A DNA stretch of 64,000 bases. It comes from Diphasiastrum complanatum. Lineage: Eukaryota; Streptophyta; Lycopodiopsida; Lycopodiales; Lycopodiaceae. Each line of letters begins with the position of its first letter. Position 1 is the first letter of the stretch. This document shows positions 33,250 through 46,174 of the stretch, piece after piece. Under the pieces are notes generated by a model. That model had not been told where the DNA came from and ran no database searches. It saw only the letters and a program-made list of their open reading frames with translations. Location of the stretch: contig CM055095.1 of assembly GCA_029204225.1 (NCBI GenBank), forward strand, positions 62,477,910 through 62,541,909, written 5' to 3'. The position numbers were made by a program, and so were the translations under genes.

Positions 33250-34582
33250 CATCAGAAGAATAATCCAACAATGTCCTCAAAGGATCTTTCATTGCCTCTT
33301 ATAGTGAACTTTACATTTGACTCCATTGGTGTATCAATAGATTTAGCATCTAGCATATGAAATCTTTTAAGAATAGAATTAGCATACTTCTCTTGACAAA
33401 TGAAAGTAGATTGAGAAGTTCTAAATACCTCTATTCCCAGGATATAATGCAAAAGACCAAGATCATGTACCTTAACTCCTTTTTGAGTGCTATCTTGATA
33501 TCATCTATATCTTGATTGTTGCCTCCACTCAAAAATGATATCATCCACATATATAAGAAGAATAGTAACATCATTTCCAGCAAATATACAATAAAGTGAA
33601 TGATCATACTCACTCACCCTTTTTATCATAAGTGAGCCTTAAAGGTTGTTGCCTTTTCCTTGATGTCCTCGTTGGCTTTTGACTTGAAGAAGCTCTTCAC
33701 CATCAACATACAAAGTATCATCAACAATGTCATCAACATGAAGAATGCTAGATTCAATCACCACATCACAACTTGAAAAGAAACCTTTGGAATGTTTCTT
33801 TCATAAAAAATGACATCTCTTCCTATGACCACTTTCTTAGTTGAAGGAATATAAACTTTGTAGGCCTTGCTCACCAACAAATATACCTTTTTTTGAAGAT
33901 GGATCCTCCTTTGTCCTCTCATCAAGAGTAATGTTGATATATCAAATGCATCCAAAGTTTTGAAAAACTTAACACTCGGTCTCCTACCAAATAACATCTC
34001 AAAAGGTGTCTTTCCATCCAAGACAACACTCGGCCACCTATAGCATAGAAAATTGGCACACAACAAAGCTTCACTCCAAAAAGGTTTAGGCAGATTTGCA
34101 CCTAATCTCATTGGTTTGGCTCCTTCACATAAGGTTCTATTCTTCCTCTTTGCCACTCCATTAAGTTGTTGTGTCCTTGGACTTGTGTTTGAACTTGGTA
34201 GAAATGTACTCGCCACCATTGTCACTCCTCAAGCACTTGACCTTGCTAGAGAATTGGACCTCCCTTGCAATCTTGAACTTTACAAAGACATCAAACACCT
34301 CATCCTTGCTCTTTAGTAGATACACCCAACAAGATCTACTTAAATCATCAATAAATGTTACAAAAATTTTAGCACCATCATTGCTAATTGTAGTAGCTCC
34401 ATGAATATCCAAATGCACAAGCTGAAAAGGCTTACTTGATCTTGATGTAGATACTTGTAAGGTAACCTATGTGACTTTGATAAAGCACATTGCTCACAAA
34501 CATGATTCATGCTAGTTAGAGATTTGGGAAAACCAAAAACAAGTCGCCTCTTTGCCATCACCTCCAATGACTTGTAGTTGAG
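33250..34582 (-). pseudogene. Copia family B, second copy (pre-integrase to RT end)
   Basis: Minus strand: pre-integrase (NYKSLEVMAKRRL, VCEQCALSKSHRLPY), integrase core (VTFIDDLSRSCWVYLLKSKD, CLRSDNGGEYIS, QLNGVAKRKNRTLCEG), C-terminus (FEMLFGRRPSVKF, SKAYKVYIPSTKKV, GRDVIF), then a jump directly to the RT palm (YVDDI near 33545-33560) and RT end (LHYILGIEV, CQEKYANSILKRFHM, DTPMESNVK). The RT fingers are deleted. The frame is broken at several points. The upstream part is cut at 34583 by the gypsy F LTR. Confidence 0.85.
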
Positions 34583-35169
34583 TGTTGGGGGTAGTCCCAA
34601 CACAAAGTAAGTAAGTAAATTTGAGTAATAAATGTGTTGCGAGGGCATGACATCTTGTGTGTATAAGCCCATGGCCCTATGAGCACGCAAGTTGAGCGTA
34701 AATAGAAATAATAGACTTGGGCCCTTTTGTAATTAAAATAAAACTTGAGGCCCAAAGTCAAGTTTAGAACTTAGTGTTAAACTTTTTTAAGTTGGGTCCA
34801 ATTTGGGACTCACATGAATCTTGTGATATCCAATGTACTTTTTTAGGACCCTTGGATTAAGTTGGGTCCAAGATGAATGGATAGGATTAGTGTACATATT
34901 AGCCAATAGTATTATGGAGCAAGGGCCTTCCCCATTTATAAAAACGCACCTCATGTACTCTATTTTCATGCTTAATGAAAAGGAGAAAACTCTACCAATT
35001 TTGGAAGAGAAGCATCCTCAATTGCTATTCAATGCTTGCTATTGCTCTTGTTTTCAAGTTCATGCTCTTCTCTTGTTTTCTATAGTTAAAGTTTCTCCTT
35101 TAGCAAGTAAAATGAGCAAGTGAGCTAATCTCCACTCTCACTCTCCCTTTCTCTACCTTCTCTCCTTCT

Positions 35170-35255
<86 letters not shown>

Positions 35256-35362
35256 ACCACAAATCATGATGAATGTTAGTGTAGAGGAGTAGAGTTAAAG
35301 GTGGGTAGTGTTAGTGGTGAATAGAGTTAAGGGAGAAAGTAGTGAAATAACTAAAAGTAGCA
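34583..35362 (+). mobile_element. 5' LTR of gypsy element F (780 bp)
   Basis: Begins TGTTGGGGGTAGTCCCAACA (itself an inverted repeat) and ends in CA two bases before the primer site. It inserted into copia B copy 2. A TATA-like ATTTATAAAA lies at 34934-34943. A CT microsatellite (35173-35253) lies about 230 bases downstream of it, so it probably falls in the transcribed part. Confidence 0.85.
35173..35253. repeat. (CT)n microsatellite in gypsy F LTR, about 40 copies
   Basis: A pure CT run of about 81 bases inside the LTR. Confidence 0.97.
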
Positions 35363-35364
35363 TC

Positions 35365-35383
35365 TTGGCGTCATTGCCGAGGC
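35365..35383 (+). other. Gypsy primer-binding site (element F)
   Basis: TTGGCGTCATTGCCGAGGC starts two bases after the LTR. It corresponds to the TTGGCGCCGTTGCCGGGG-type site of plant Athila/Tat-like gypsy elements (Asp tRNA type), with a few changes. Confidence 0.8.
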
Positions 35384-36652
35384 TAGGTTTTCTCTAACTA
35401 GTATAGCTATTTTTTTAGTTGTTTCATGTTTTTTAGTGTTTTAGGTGGATTTTTGGGTAGAGATAGTTAGTTTTCTATATTTTGTTGTGTTTGGACTATT
35501 CCCAGCTAGCGGAGGAGGTGTGAGAGGGTAGAGGAGGCTCTAAACAGCCTCTAAGGGCTTGACTTCCAAACCAAAAGTCTGGAAAATCCAAAAAACAGTT
35601 AAATCTATATTTGGAGGGAAAAAGAGCCAAAATTTCCATCAGATTTTGTTTTCTCCAAAACCAGTGAGAGTTAACCCTCGCACGACTGACCCAGACCTAC
35701 ATAGAAGCTTGCGAGAGTTAGTTCCAAGCACATTTCAAAAATAAGAGACAAAGCCAAAAAAAAATTTAAAAACCCTTGTAAAAAATCAAAAAATTTAGAC
35801 CTTCATAAGAACTCTCGCAGAGCTCTCTGAAGTTCTATCTCAGTGAGACCAGGGCACAGAGAAGCTTGCGAGAGTTAGTTCCCAGTATAAGTGCTAGTGC
35901 AAAGGTTCCCAATGAGTAAAAGATGGGAAAATCCATCAGAACCCTCGCAGACACCAAAATTTTCAGTTCTAGTGGCCAAGAACTCTCGTAGAGAATTTTG
36001 AAATTTCATCTCAGTGAGACAAGGACACAAAAGAGCCTGCGAGGGTTAGTTTGATCCAGTGAGCAGAAATGTGGATTTGACTATAAAAAGTAAATAAAAT
36101 CAGAAGATCCAAAAAATCCTTCTAGAAGTAACTCTCGTAGACCATTTCATTGGCTTTAAAATGTCATTTTACATCAGTGATGAAGTCTGCGAGAGTTAGT
36201 ATAAATTATTGGTGAAGATCAGAGCAAAATAGTGATTTTAAACCCTCACAGACAGTGAGTTTTTTTTTTACTTCCTACGAGAGTTAACCTTTGCAAAGAT
36301 TTTCAGAGCTAGATCCATACCAGATGCAGCTCTTGTAATCCCTGCGAGAGTTACTTCCCAGTATTTTTTGAAAAATCAAATTTTTTGACTGAAAATCAGT
36401 GAAAAAACATTCTCACAGCCAACCCTCACACGAGTAACCCTTGCAAACTAGGTCAGTAGTTACATCTGCACCAGATCCAGCTACTGTCAAAATCTCAGGT
36501 CAATCGGTGCAAAGAGTAAAAATTATCAAGGAAAAACCACCGTAAGAGGTCTGAATTCTCACTATCGGCCTATCAAATTGATCGGATCTATAAGATCTAG
36601 ATTGCATCCAATTGTATCAGCAAGATCCAATAATCTTGGACCCTAATGTTGA
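35384..36652 (+). other. Gypsy F untranslated leader with reiterated AACTCTCGCAGA/TGCGAGAGTTA
   Basis: In about 770 bases (35670-36440) a short word occurs some 13 times in alternating orientation, for example GCGAGAGTTAGTTCC (35712, 35863), AACTCTCGCAGAG (35811), AACCCTCGCAGAC (35940) and GCGAGAGTTA (36189, 36340). No protein domain is seen in this leader. Confidence 0.75.
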
Positions 36653-38375
36653 ATGAATCTGAGATATGGACGATCAATAGCAAGAAGAACAGTGAACCAA
36701 GCACCAAACCTTCCCAAAATAGCAGTCACGCAAATCAAGGCAGAACCAAAACCAGTACCAATGGATCCAATGGGTCAACCCATACCTGTCACACCCTTGC
36801 AAGTAGTCCGGAGGGCACCACTGATGGAGATACCAAAATACGATGGATTATCATATCCCATCAAATTCCTCCAGATCTACGAGCAAGCTTGCGAGATCTA
36901 TGGTGATCGGACACCGATAAAAAAATTGATGTTGTTTCCAATGTCTCTTGTGGTAGTGGCTCAAGATTGGTTCTTCAACCTATCGGTAGAAAAGAAGACC
37001 ACATGGGAAGCGATTAAAACGACTCTCATCATGCGCTTTAAACCAAGGAAAATTTTGGAAGTCTCGTTCCTTCTGTTGAGCAAAGTTAAGATGGAAAAAA
37101 GAGAAAGGGTCAGGGATTATATCGAGCAGGTCAAACATTTGCGATCCGAATGAAATGCAGCCCTAACTCCCGATCATGCGGTTATTATGTGGTTCCTTGC
37201 ACGGCTACCACGTAGCATCAGCAGAGAACTTAAACGACAGGAGCGGCATGCTACTTTGCAAGAAGCAATAGAGGATGCCACCAGGGAAGAGGATGAGGGC
37301 TCTGACGATGAATACCCAACCACCCAGACTCCAGTTCCCTTGGTAGCATCATCATCATCCAACGCAACCAATCCATCCACCGAGCTACTGATGGAACAAA
37401 TGACAAAGCTACACAAGCAGTAGATGGAACAACTAACGGCTCAGTTTGATCAGAAATTAAAGGCCTTATAGGGAGCTATAGCACCAAATCAAAATCTATC
37501 GGAGCAGAACCAACTGTGGTATCCCCGCCGAGAAAATGTATGGTGTTCAGTTTGCACTCTGAACCATACAGCTTATGAGTGTCCGGTCTTAAAGCAAAAT
37601 TTGAGACTAACACAAAGATTTTGCCATCTATGCAATGCATCATCACACGAGATGACATATTGCCCCCCCCAGATCATACAACAGAAGAGGAGTCCCTATC
37701 AGACTTCTTATTCTTATCATCAAGGGGCACCTAATGCGGCACCGAGGTATGGTGTGCCAAACAATCAATAGCACATGGCCTTACCTGCACCACCAGGGCC
37801 AGCGAACCAGCAAGTGGTTCATGTGAATTTGACAGTAGCGGAGCACGAAGTACCAGCACCACCTCAACCTGAGCAGCAGCAATGGTACGGGCCGGACGAA
37901 TAATTTATGGATCTAGCCATTAATGAATATTATGCGACCTATGCAGCTCAACCTCAGCGTCAAGGTGGTAGAAATTACATCTGCTACGGATGCGATGAAG
38001 GCCATTGCGGAATGCCCATACAAGGGACAATACACATCCTTCTACCGAGAATGCGGTTATGGACACTGCTACAAGAACTGTCCATTAAGACCTGGAATAA
38101 GTGCACCATTAAATTTCATTGTAGTGCAACTGACAGCAGTTCCAACAGGGATGCCACCAGAAAAGAAACACTTCCACATCCCAGTGTTAGCCGTCACGCG
38201 AACACAAAAGCGGAAGGAAGTGGCACCCTCAGTATCAAAAGATCAACCCTCGACTATAGTACCATATCCAAATGTGAGAGAAGAACGAAGACAATATCAG
38301 AAGATACGCCACTGGGTGCAGAAAGCGCAAGAGGAGGAAAAGGCTCAAGCAAGAGACATACCTTTTCATCCACAC
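36653..38375 (+). pseudogene. Gypsy gag (element F) with zinc knuckles
   Basis: The frame starts with Met at 36653. Its gag core is of the Retrotrans_gag type (PLMEIPKYDGLSYPIKFLQI, AQDWFFNLSVEKKTTWEAIK, KVKMEKRERVRDYIEQVKHL). In-frame stops occur at 37151, 37421, 37468, 37769 and 37902, otherwise the same frame continues. Knuckle-like segments follow: CSVCTLNHTAYEC (CX2CX3HX4C) and CHLCNASSHEMTYC (CX2CX4HX4C), then a third in a shifted frame (CGYGHCYKNC, near 38050-38085). A glutamine/proline-rich stretch lies between. Homology ends about 38370, and protease and pol are absent here. Confidence 0.82.
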
Positions 38376-40300
38376 GTGTGTAAAAATATAGCCCAATTAT
38401 CTATGGACGTGTGGCAAAGTATAGGCAAATCAATCATGGACATGTGTCATAGGGGTAGGGTCGCACGTGTGTAGAAACATCAACGAATGGAATTTTGACA
38501 TGTGTCACATTGACTATTGACTCGCACATGTGAACAAAAACTACAAAAAGCACGGTGTCCGATCATTTCTTTTGCATTTTTTTTTCTTAATTTTTGCAAA
38601 TATTGCTTATGTGTGTGCCTAGTCTTTCTTCTCCGAGATCTAGTACTTTGTGCGTGCACAAATCCAATATTAGTTCCCCTAGATCTGTACATATAGATTC
38701 TATGCGACGGTAGACTAGTGACTTTTTGAGAAAGTCATTTCTCACTCACAGAACCAATATTTTCCATAGATGGTCTCGACGTCCCATATTGATCGCGTGA
38801 GCCCCCTATCCACATTTCTGACAAAATTTGGAATAACCCAAGATTTAGAGCACTTTAAGTCCCTCTTCCATGCTTACAAACATGCATTTGTCCCTACATG
38901 CATTGTAGCTTGAAAATTTCAGAAGAGAAAATCGTTGATATGTTTCCTTTGTAATGCACTCATGCAAGAATAATAGAAGTTGAAAATTGTAGGAAACCTC
39001 CTATTTTGTGCTTTGATACCAATGTTAGGAACAACATAACCATGAGAATGCAAAGCTAGTTTGTGCCACCCAGCCCAACACATTGTCTTATAGTGAATGC
39101 TCCTCCTAGCCCAGTGTGAGTCTACATGCGGTAGGCAATTTAGTGGAAATTCTAACAGATTTGACCTACGATGGTTGCACCTAGTGGCTCCTTTGGGTTT
39201 GGTCCAAATTACGATCTCGTAACAGTGCTGAATCCCTTGTATTTATGTCGACTGTGCCGAACTCCGGGTATTACTACAAATTGTTAAAACAATAGAGTAT
39301 TTTTGTAGACTTAATAGGCCCTCAAACATATTTGCCCTTCAAATAAATGTCTTTTTGTTCTTATATGTCCCTTGAGGCAAAAGAGCATTTTTAGCTTTGT
39401 CGTTACACTACTCTAACTATTCGCTAAAAAATGAATTGTTGTGATTTTGAGCTTTAAAATGGGTTTTTATTTTTATTTTTGATTTTTAATTTTTGATATT
39501 TTAATTGAGATGATTGCCTTTTAAATTTTCATTTTCAACTTTTTTGAAAACAAAGCTAAACTTATTGTGCTATATATATATATATTTTTTCATGACACCT
39601 TGTTTTCTTTTGCATTTTGTCATTTTAAAGGGGGCATTTAACACCAACCACTCAACAATTTCCTTCTAACTTGAAGGCAGGGTTGTAAGTAAAGCACTTG
39701 AGCAGGTTGTGTGTAGCTACCCATTAATGACCATAAAATCACATCCTTTTTTCCTTAAATGTCCCTTGAGGCAAAAGGACTTTTGTTTTCTGCATTCCAT
39801 CATTTTGAAAAGGGGCAAAACAAAGTTTACCACTCAACACCTTCCTTCTAACCTAGAGGCTAGGTTGTGGTTAGAGTACTTAGACCTATGTGTGCATTGT
39901 GCAATGTCATTGAGATTTTGACTTGAGGATTGACCACTTCAGGCCCTTAGCCACAAATTTGAGCATGGATCTAGATTTTAAAATCAATGTAATGGGTATA
40001 TTTTGAAAAAATATGGCCTTTCAATTTTATTCAAATCTCCAAACGGTTTTGTGCAATTAATTGGACTAGAACTCCTCAATGCTCATTCTAGGAAGAGGAA
40101 ACAAACTCCTAGCCAACTCCTCACTTATTGAGGGAAAACATCTGGGCTTTAAAGGACATTATTTTCAAATATCTTGTCCTAAAATAATCTTGTGAAAGCG
40201 AAGGGTACCCTTCAAACTACACCAACGGGTGTGGTATGGATCTTTTTGTCCATAGATTTTTGGGGCTATCTTTACTCTCTAGCAACGCAAGACAGAGAGA
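38376..40300. other. Intergenic DNA with repeated CACGTGTG words and a diverged tandem duplication
   Basis: 38371-38530 contains five ACGTGTG or ACATGTG words. A degenerate minus primer site (GCTTTGATACCA, 39010-39021) followed by TGTTAGGAAC suggests an old copia LTR end. 39600-39700 and 39785-39890 are diverged direct copies (TTGTTTTCT...CATTTT...CACTCAACA..TTCCTTCTAAC), each following a TGTCCCTTGAGGCAAAA word (39368 and 39758). No coding domain. Confidence 0.5.
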
Positions 40301-40625
40301 ATTTGTCCCTAGCTTTGGAGAGGGGCCACCGACGAAGCCGACCATTCTAGACAAGCATTTACCCTAAGCGAGGACACACGTTGTGAAAAGGAAGGGCTAG
40401 GGCGGTTGGAGGAGGAGAGTATAGCAGAGTTGTTAGAACCGCACGGCACTTCGTAAATATAGACATCCCGGGAGTGGGCCCGCATCTGGATGTCGCGTCC
40501 TGGTATTGGACGGTATGTGTGTCTAACGCTCGGAAGTGCGGCCTTACCTGCCGTGAGCAGACAGGAGGCGCATCTTCCATGCTTGGAGGCACCGCCCAGA
40601 TGCATCTTCCTTCACGTTGTCGCAC

Positions 40626-40662
<37 letters not shown>

Positions 40663-42130
40663 CTGTTCTTTCTCTCTTTCTTTTTTTCTCTCTATCTCTC
40701 GTTCGATCGGATGCTCTTTCGCTCTCTTCTGTTCGCATGGCATGACGATGGGCGATGGCAAAGTGGGGACAAGACTGCAAACACACTTCCCGATCACCCC
40801 ATCCTCCATCCTGGACTGTCTAGTTTGAAGTGGGCTGTGAAGTTTCACCATGTCATGAACACGATCACAGTGCATCATGCCTTCCACTTCCCCCATTTGT
40901 CCTCCTTTTGGTAGTCCTTTTCGTGAGCTGCATCCCCAAGAATGCATTAACTTTCGATCCTGCGCCATTGATTCTCAGCTCTTTCTTCTTCTTCGAGGTG
41001 GTTCGTTTGCCTTTTTTTAGGCCCACCTGTCTGTACCTTCTAGACCTGCTGCATTTTTTGCCTGCTAAACCCTCCAACTACTGATTACTGTCTTGCTTAT
41101 GCATCAAGTATTTGTTTTCATGGGTAGTTTATCAATTCAGAGCAGCAATGTCTTGTCCCCATAGTTCTAGTTTGTTGTCAGAGATGCATATACAACGCTT
41201 TGTTTGAGAGTGAGTCATCCAAGCGAAGCCTCGAAGTGATTTATTTGGCGTTTTAACAAGTTCAGATTGTAAAAGATGTGCGATGCATTCAGCTATTTGA
41301 GGAAGATAAAAGTATCTTTCGTGTGACGGTGCTACTCAACTCTTGCTACTGCAAATAGTGCAAAGAGCCCGTAAGCATTCTCAGTGCTCAACGTAGATCT
41401 TATCAGAATCGACATTGTACTAGTTATCTTGTCGTAGCCAACACACGACTTTCCCTTCATTCTTCAGAAATGTCGTTGATAAGCATGCTGTTGTATGCCT
41501 CACTAATGTCTAGACTCTACAATTAATAGGCTATGTGCATGCTTTTCTTAAGTTTTGTACGTCTGTTCTCAGGTACCCTGAGTTTATACAGTCCTTTTAG
41601 AACTTCTGATAGGACTATCGTTGGAAACAATGCTTCAAAAATGTGTAGCCTGAGTCTTGAGAAAGGAGTAGGCTAAGATGCTATCATTATAATTGTGCGC
41701 AAGCATAAAACCGTTGCGGTTTAGTTTCAATAAGACACTATAACTTATAAGCATGGCCTGCAAGCTGAGAGACTGATCCTTGTACGACAAAAGATGCAAA
41801 AGCTTTTTCTTTCTCGTTCAAGGTGTCGTTTCTAGTAGTTTTTACGGCAGCTCTGATGTACAAAGACATTCACTTGTGATCGTCGCTCGTGGTGCAATAC
41901 ATTAACTTATGCTAGCTTCTTCTACGATTTTTCAGGCTGAAACTTCAACTTTTGCTGGTTACATCTGCAGTTCCAGTTCTTCAGTCTGTTGAAGCTGAAA
42001 ACTTTCATGTTTGCCATTTCAGTCTCAAACTACGAAACTGTTTTCACAGTATCACTACGTTGTTACAATTGCATTGAAGTAAAGTATTGTTTCTTCCAAA
42101 AGAACAACCGAGCAACTGCTTTTCAAAAGC
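40301..42130 (+). promoter_or_regulatory. Promoter and 5' UTR region of the GATA gene
   Basis: Less AT-rich than the surroundings, as expected at a plant gene start. It contains a CT microsatellite (40629-40658) and pyrimidine-rich DNA typical of plant core promoters or 5' UTRs. A good 3' splice site (TACGATTTTTCAG, ending 41935) precedes the coding exon by 195 bases, which suggests a 5' UTR intron. A short upstream ATG (42008) is present in the leader. The transcription start cannot be fixed from sequence alone. Confidence 0.5.
40629..40658. repeat. (CT)15 microsatellite upstream of the GATA gene
   Basis: A CT run in the likely promoter or 5' UTR. It continues into a T/C-rich tract up to about 40700. 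Confidence 0.9.
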
Positions 42131-44379
42131 ATGGAGGACACCCTTGCCTTTCTGAGCTTGCCTCATGGCAGCGCTCCTTACACTAGTTATGGTGTTGCCA
42201 AGCTGAGATTATGCAAAGCTGATGAGCTAGACGCGGCTGTGGGTTTTGGACCCGATACATTTCAGGTTGATGACTTGTTAGAGTTTTCCAACGAAGAAAT
42301 CGGTGGGGCAATTGGAGGGGTTCACTTGTCTGATCATTCCGCAGAATCATCAGTGTCAACGATGGTGCCAGAAGTAGCAGTTGCCAATAACTCGTCCCTG
42401 AAAGCCAGATTGCAATCTTCTTTTAAAGCTCCCGACGAAGAAGACAATCTTGGAATGGATGTAAGTTATAACCCTTCTAATTTTCCCTCTACAATATCTT
42501 CACATTGCACTCCAAACAGCTGGAAGACCGTTTGTACATGTTTCAAAGTGATTATCTGGGGCAATCAGAAAATTCCAGTTCATGTTAAAAAAGCATAGTC
42601 AATCCGCCGTTGTTGTGGATGATCAATTTGTAGAGAGAAGTCTTAAGCCAAACATCCTCCGTACATTGTATGTTGCTGGTATTGTTTTGCTTTTCATTGT
42701 CTACATTCAACGTGTCTATGGAAACACTGTCTGCAATCTGAAACTTATCAATGGTGGAGGATATAAATTGAAGCTTGAACTATCTATAGATAAACCCGAA
42801 GCTTCCTTAGGCATTGATTCCGAGGTCAGGCTGTGAACTTTATCGAGCTAAAAATCGTCTCTATCAGCGATACCTACACTTGCGGGCTATTGAGGGGAAA
42901 TGTTAAAAATATGTGTGCCCATCATCGACTCCTGGGCTTAAAATTTTGAATAACAGACTATTGAAGCGGTTTAGATATGTTATATCCAATTGCAAAACGC
43001 GTTGCTTCGATTGTAACTATTCTCGTATGCCTTCATCATGCCCTTGTGTAGGCTGCTGAGTGAACTAGATTTTATGAAATTGCTCTTTAGAATCGCATGT
43101 TGGAACACCCTTGCTATTTTATATTGAAGCTTTAAAGTTTATATCTATTATTCTATCGAGATTCTGCAAAAGCTCAAACGTCGGAAAATGTTCTATAGCT
43201 ACATGTCTAGTAGATGTATGAGACCTTAAATGCAATATTGTTAAGTATGTTGTAGCAATGCTTAACAGACACATGTATCCTTTGGCAGATTGTTCAGACA
43301 TGAGAACGTACATAATTTATAGTTTTCATCAAGGGCATATCATTAGAAGTTTATTAGTTTGAGCATGCTATCGCTGATCAGAGATGATTGCATAGAGAGA
43401 TTATTACTATATGCTGACATGAAACTTCTGGTGATTGCGTTTGTGAGCATACCTTTACAGATGATTTAATAGATAAACTATTACTGTCTACTGAGATGGA
43501 ATTGTTCTGTTGATTGCGCTTGTGAGCATACTATTGGAAATTACTTGATAGAAAAATTATTACTGTTTACTGAGATGACACGGTTCTGTTGATTGCATTT
43601 GTGGTTCACAGTACGAGTTCGCTGAGCTCGATTGGCTTTCCAAATTTGTTGAAGATTCTTACTCCACAGGAGAACATTTGAAGCCTGATTTGTTATTGGC
43701 CATTTCTGCGGACAAGCGTCCAGAAATGAGTACAAGCTTACATCATCAGTTCAAAATCACAAGCCCTATCTCTGTATTGGAGAGCAGCGCCACTTCGGCA
43801 GACGCTCTCCGATGGGAAATGTCCATACCTGGCCGTGCACGTAGCAAGCGATGTAGATCAGGTGTGAGAGTATGGTCCTCTGACATTCTCACCACTTCAG
43901 GCTCTCAAGAATCTTCAATCTACGACACAACAGAGTCTTTCATTTCATGTGATTACTCAGAACTCTTTCCAGATGTTTATTACTCTGCCGACAGCGATGG
44001 TGTGGGATCCGGAAGATATATTGCCAGTGCAGGAAAGAAGACGTTAAAAGGAAGAAAATGTCGAGGAAAAGAATCAAACATGCTAAACAGAAGGTGCGCT
44101 CACTGTTTGACACAACGCACACCTCAGTGGAGAGCAGGTCCCACAGGTCCCAAGACCCTATGCAACGCGTGCGGAGTAAGATACAAATCCGGGAGGCTTC
44201 TTCCCGAGTACAGACCAGCCGCAAGCCCCACGTTCTTGTCAGATGTCCATTCAAATTCACACAGAAAAGTTCTGGAAATGAGAAAAGAGAAGGAGATTCA
44301 ACATCCCAGCACGGATCTTGATGCAGAAGCTGCACATAGTAATCCGAGAGATGATGGATCGCAAAAATGTCTAACTTAA
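42131..44379 (+). CDS. GATA-type zinc-finger transcription factor (subfamily A), two exons
   Basis: A nuclear DNA-binding factor recognising WGATAR. Exon 1 is 42131-42460 (110 codons, ends before GTAAGT). Exon 2 is 43612-44379 (255 codons, after TTCACAG, phase 0). Total length is 365 residues, within the usual 250-380. Exon 1 carries the acidic [14 protein letters not shown] motif near residue 43. Exon 2 begins [18 protein letters not shown], then ISVLESS and IPGRARSKR. All are conserved blocks of plant subfamily A (subfamily I). The finger is CX2CX18CX2C with C272, C275, C294 and C297, including [19 protein letters not shown], followed by [20 protein letters not shown] and [12 protein letters not shown]. 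No disruption is seen. The Met at 42131 gives the conserved N-terminus. It is the only intact host gene here. Confidence 0.93.
42461..43611 (+). other. Intron of the GATA gene (1151 bp) with tandem repeats at its 3' end
   Basis: Donor GTAAGT at 42461 and acceptor ending CACAG at 43611 join the exons in phase 0. The last 210 bases consist of about 2.7 diverged copies of a 79-base unit (43401-43479, 43480-43558, 43559-43611) with shared words ATTACTGTYTACTGAGATG and GATTGCGYTTGTG. The third copy contains the acceptor. No coding sequence is needed from the intron. Confidence 0.85.
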
Positions 44380-44542
44380 ATCCCTCCATTTTTCCATCAC
44401 CTAATCTCATCCTTGTCCGTGAAGCAGGTTTGGTACACAAGGTAATTCAAGGGAGGATGGATCGCAAAAATGTCTAGCTTAAATTTCTCCATTTTTCCAT
44501 CAAGTAGATCTCATCTTTATTCGTGGAGCAGGATTGACACAT
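44353..44542. repeat. Tandem duplication covering the GATA stop codon and 3' UTR
   Basis: The unit starting GATGGATCGCAAAAATGTCT at 44353 is repeated at 44456 (103-base spacing, some substitutions). The first copy carries the stop codon of the GATA protein (TAA at 44377). The second contains the same codons with TAG, in what is now 3' UTR or flank. Confidence 0.9.
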
Positions 44543-44564
44543 GGGGGGGGGGGGGGGGGGGGGG
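44543..44564. repeat. Poly-G run of 22
   Basis: An uninterrupted homopolymer G at the edge of the duplicated 3' flank. Confidence 0.95.
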
Positions 44565-45811
<1,247 letters not shown>

Positions 45812-46174
45812 GTTGGCATGGATGTTGTGTGTGGCTAATTTCGCCCAAGGTATCCGCGCTCAACTCTTTAATACTTCGGTGTGGATATGGAGCTATGACT
45901 AGATTTGTTACCCATTGTAATAGATAGGCCTAAATTCCTGTCAGCATTTTGTATTTACATATCTAGAAATGGGAGAATAGGTGGAATGGATTGTTCAATC
46001 CTAAAAACCAGTTCTCTTTTTGGATTCATAGAAAGCAATATAGCACCCAATATCCAAGTTGCAATAAATGGGGACTATTCCTATGTTTGATCTCATGGTG
46101 TGTCACTAGTTATAATGCATATCGGATGATGTGCATGGATGGATCTGAAACTAGATCTAGTTGCAGGTAAGTTT

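Noticed and set aside
42582-42836. 84-codon frame with a hydrophobic segment inside the GATA intron
   Set aside because: It lies wholly between a strong donor and an acceptor that join the GATA exons in phase, and shows no family motif.
43940-44440. 166-codon minus frame opposite the GATA exon
   Set aside because: Antisense shadow of the conserved zinc-finger exon.
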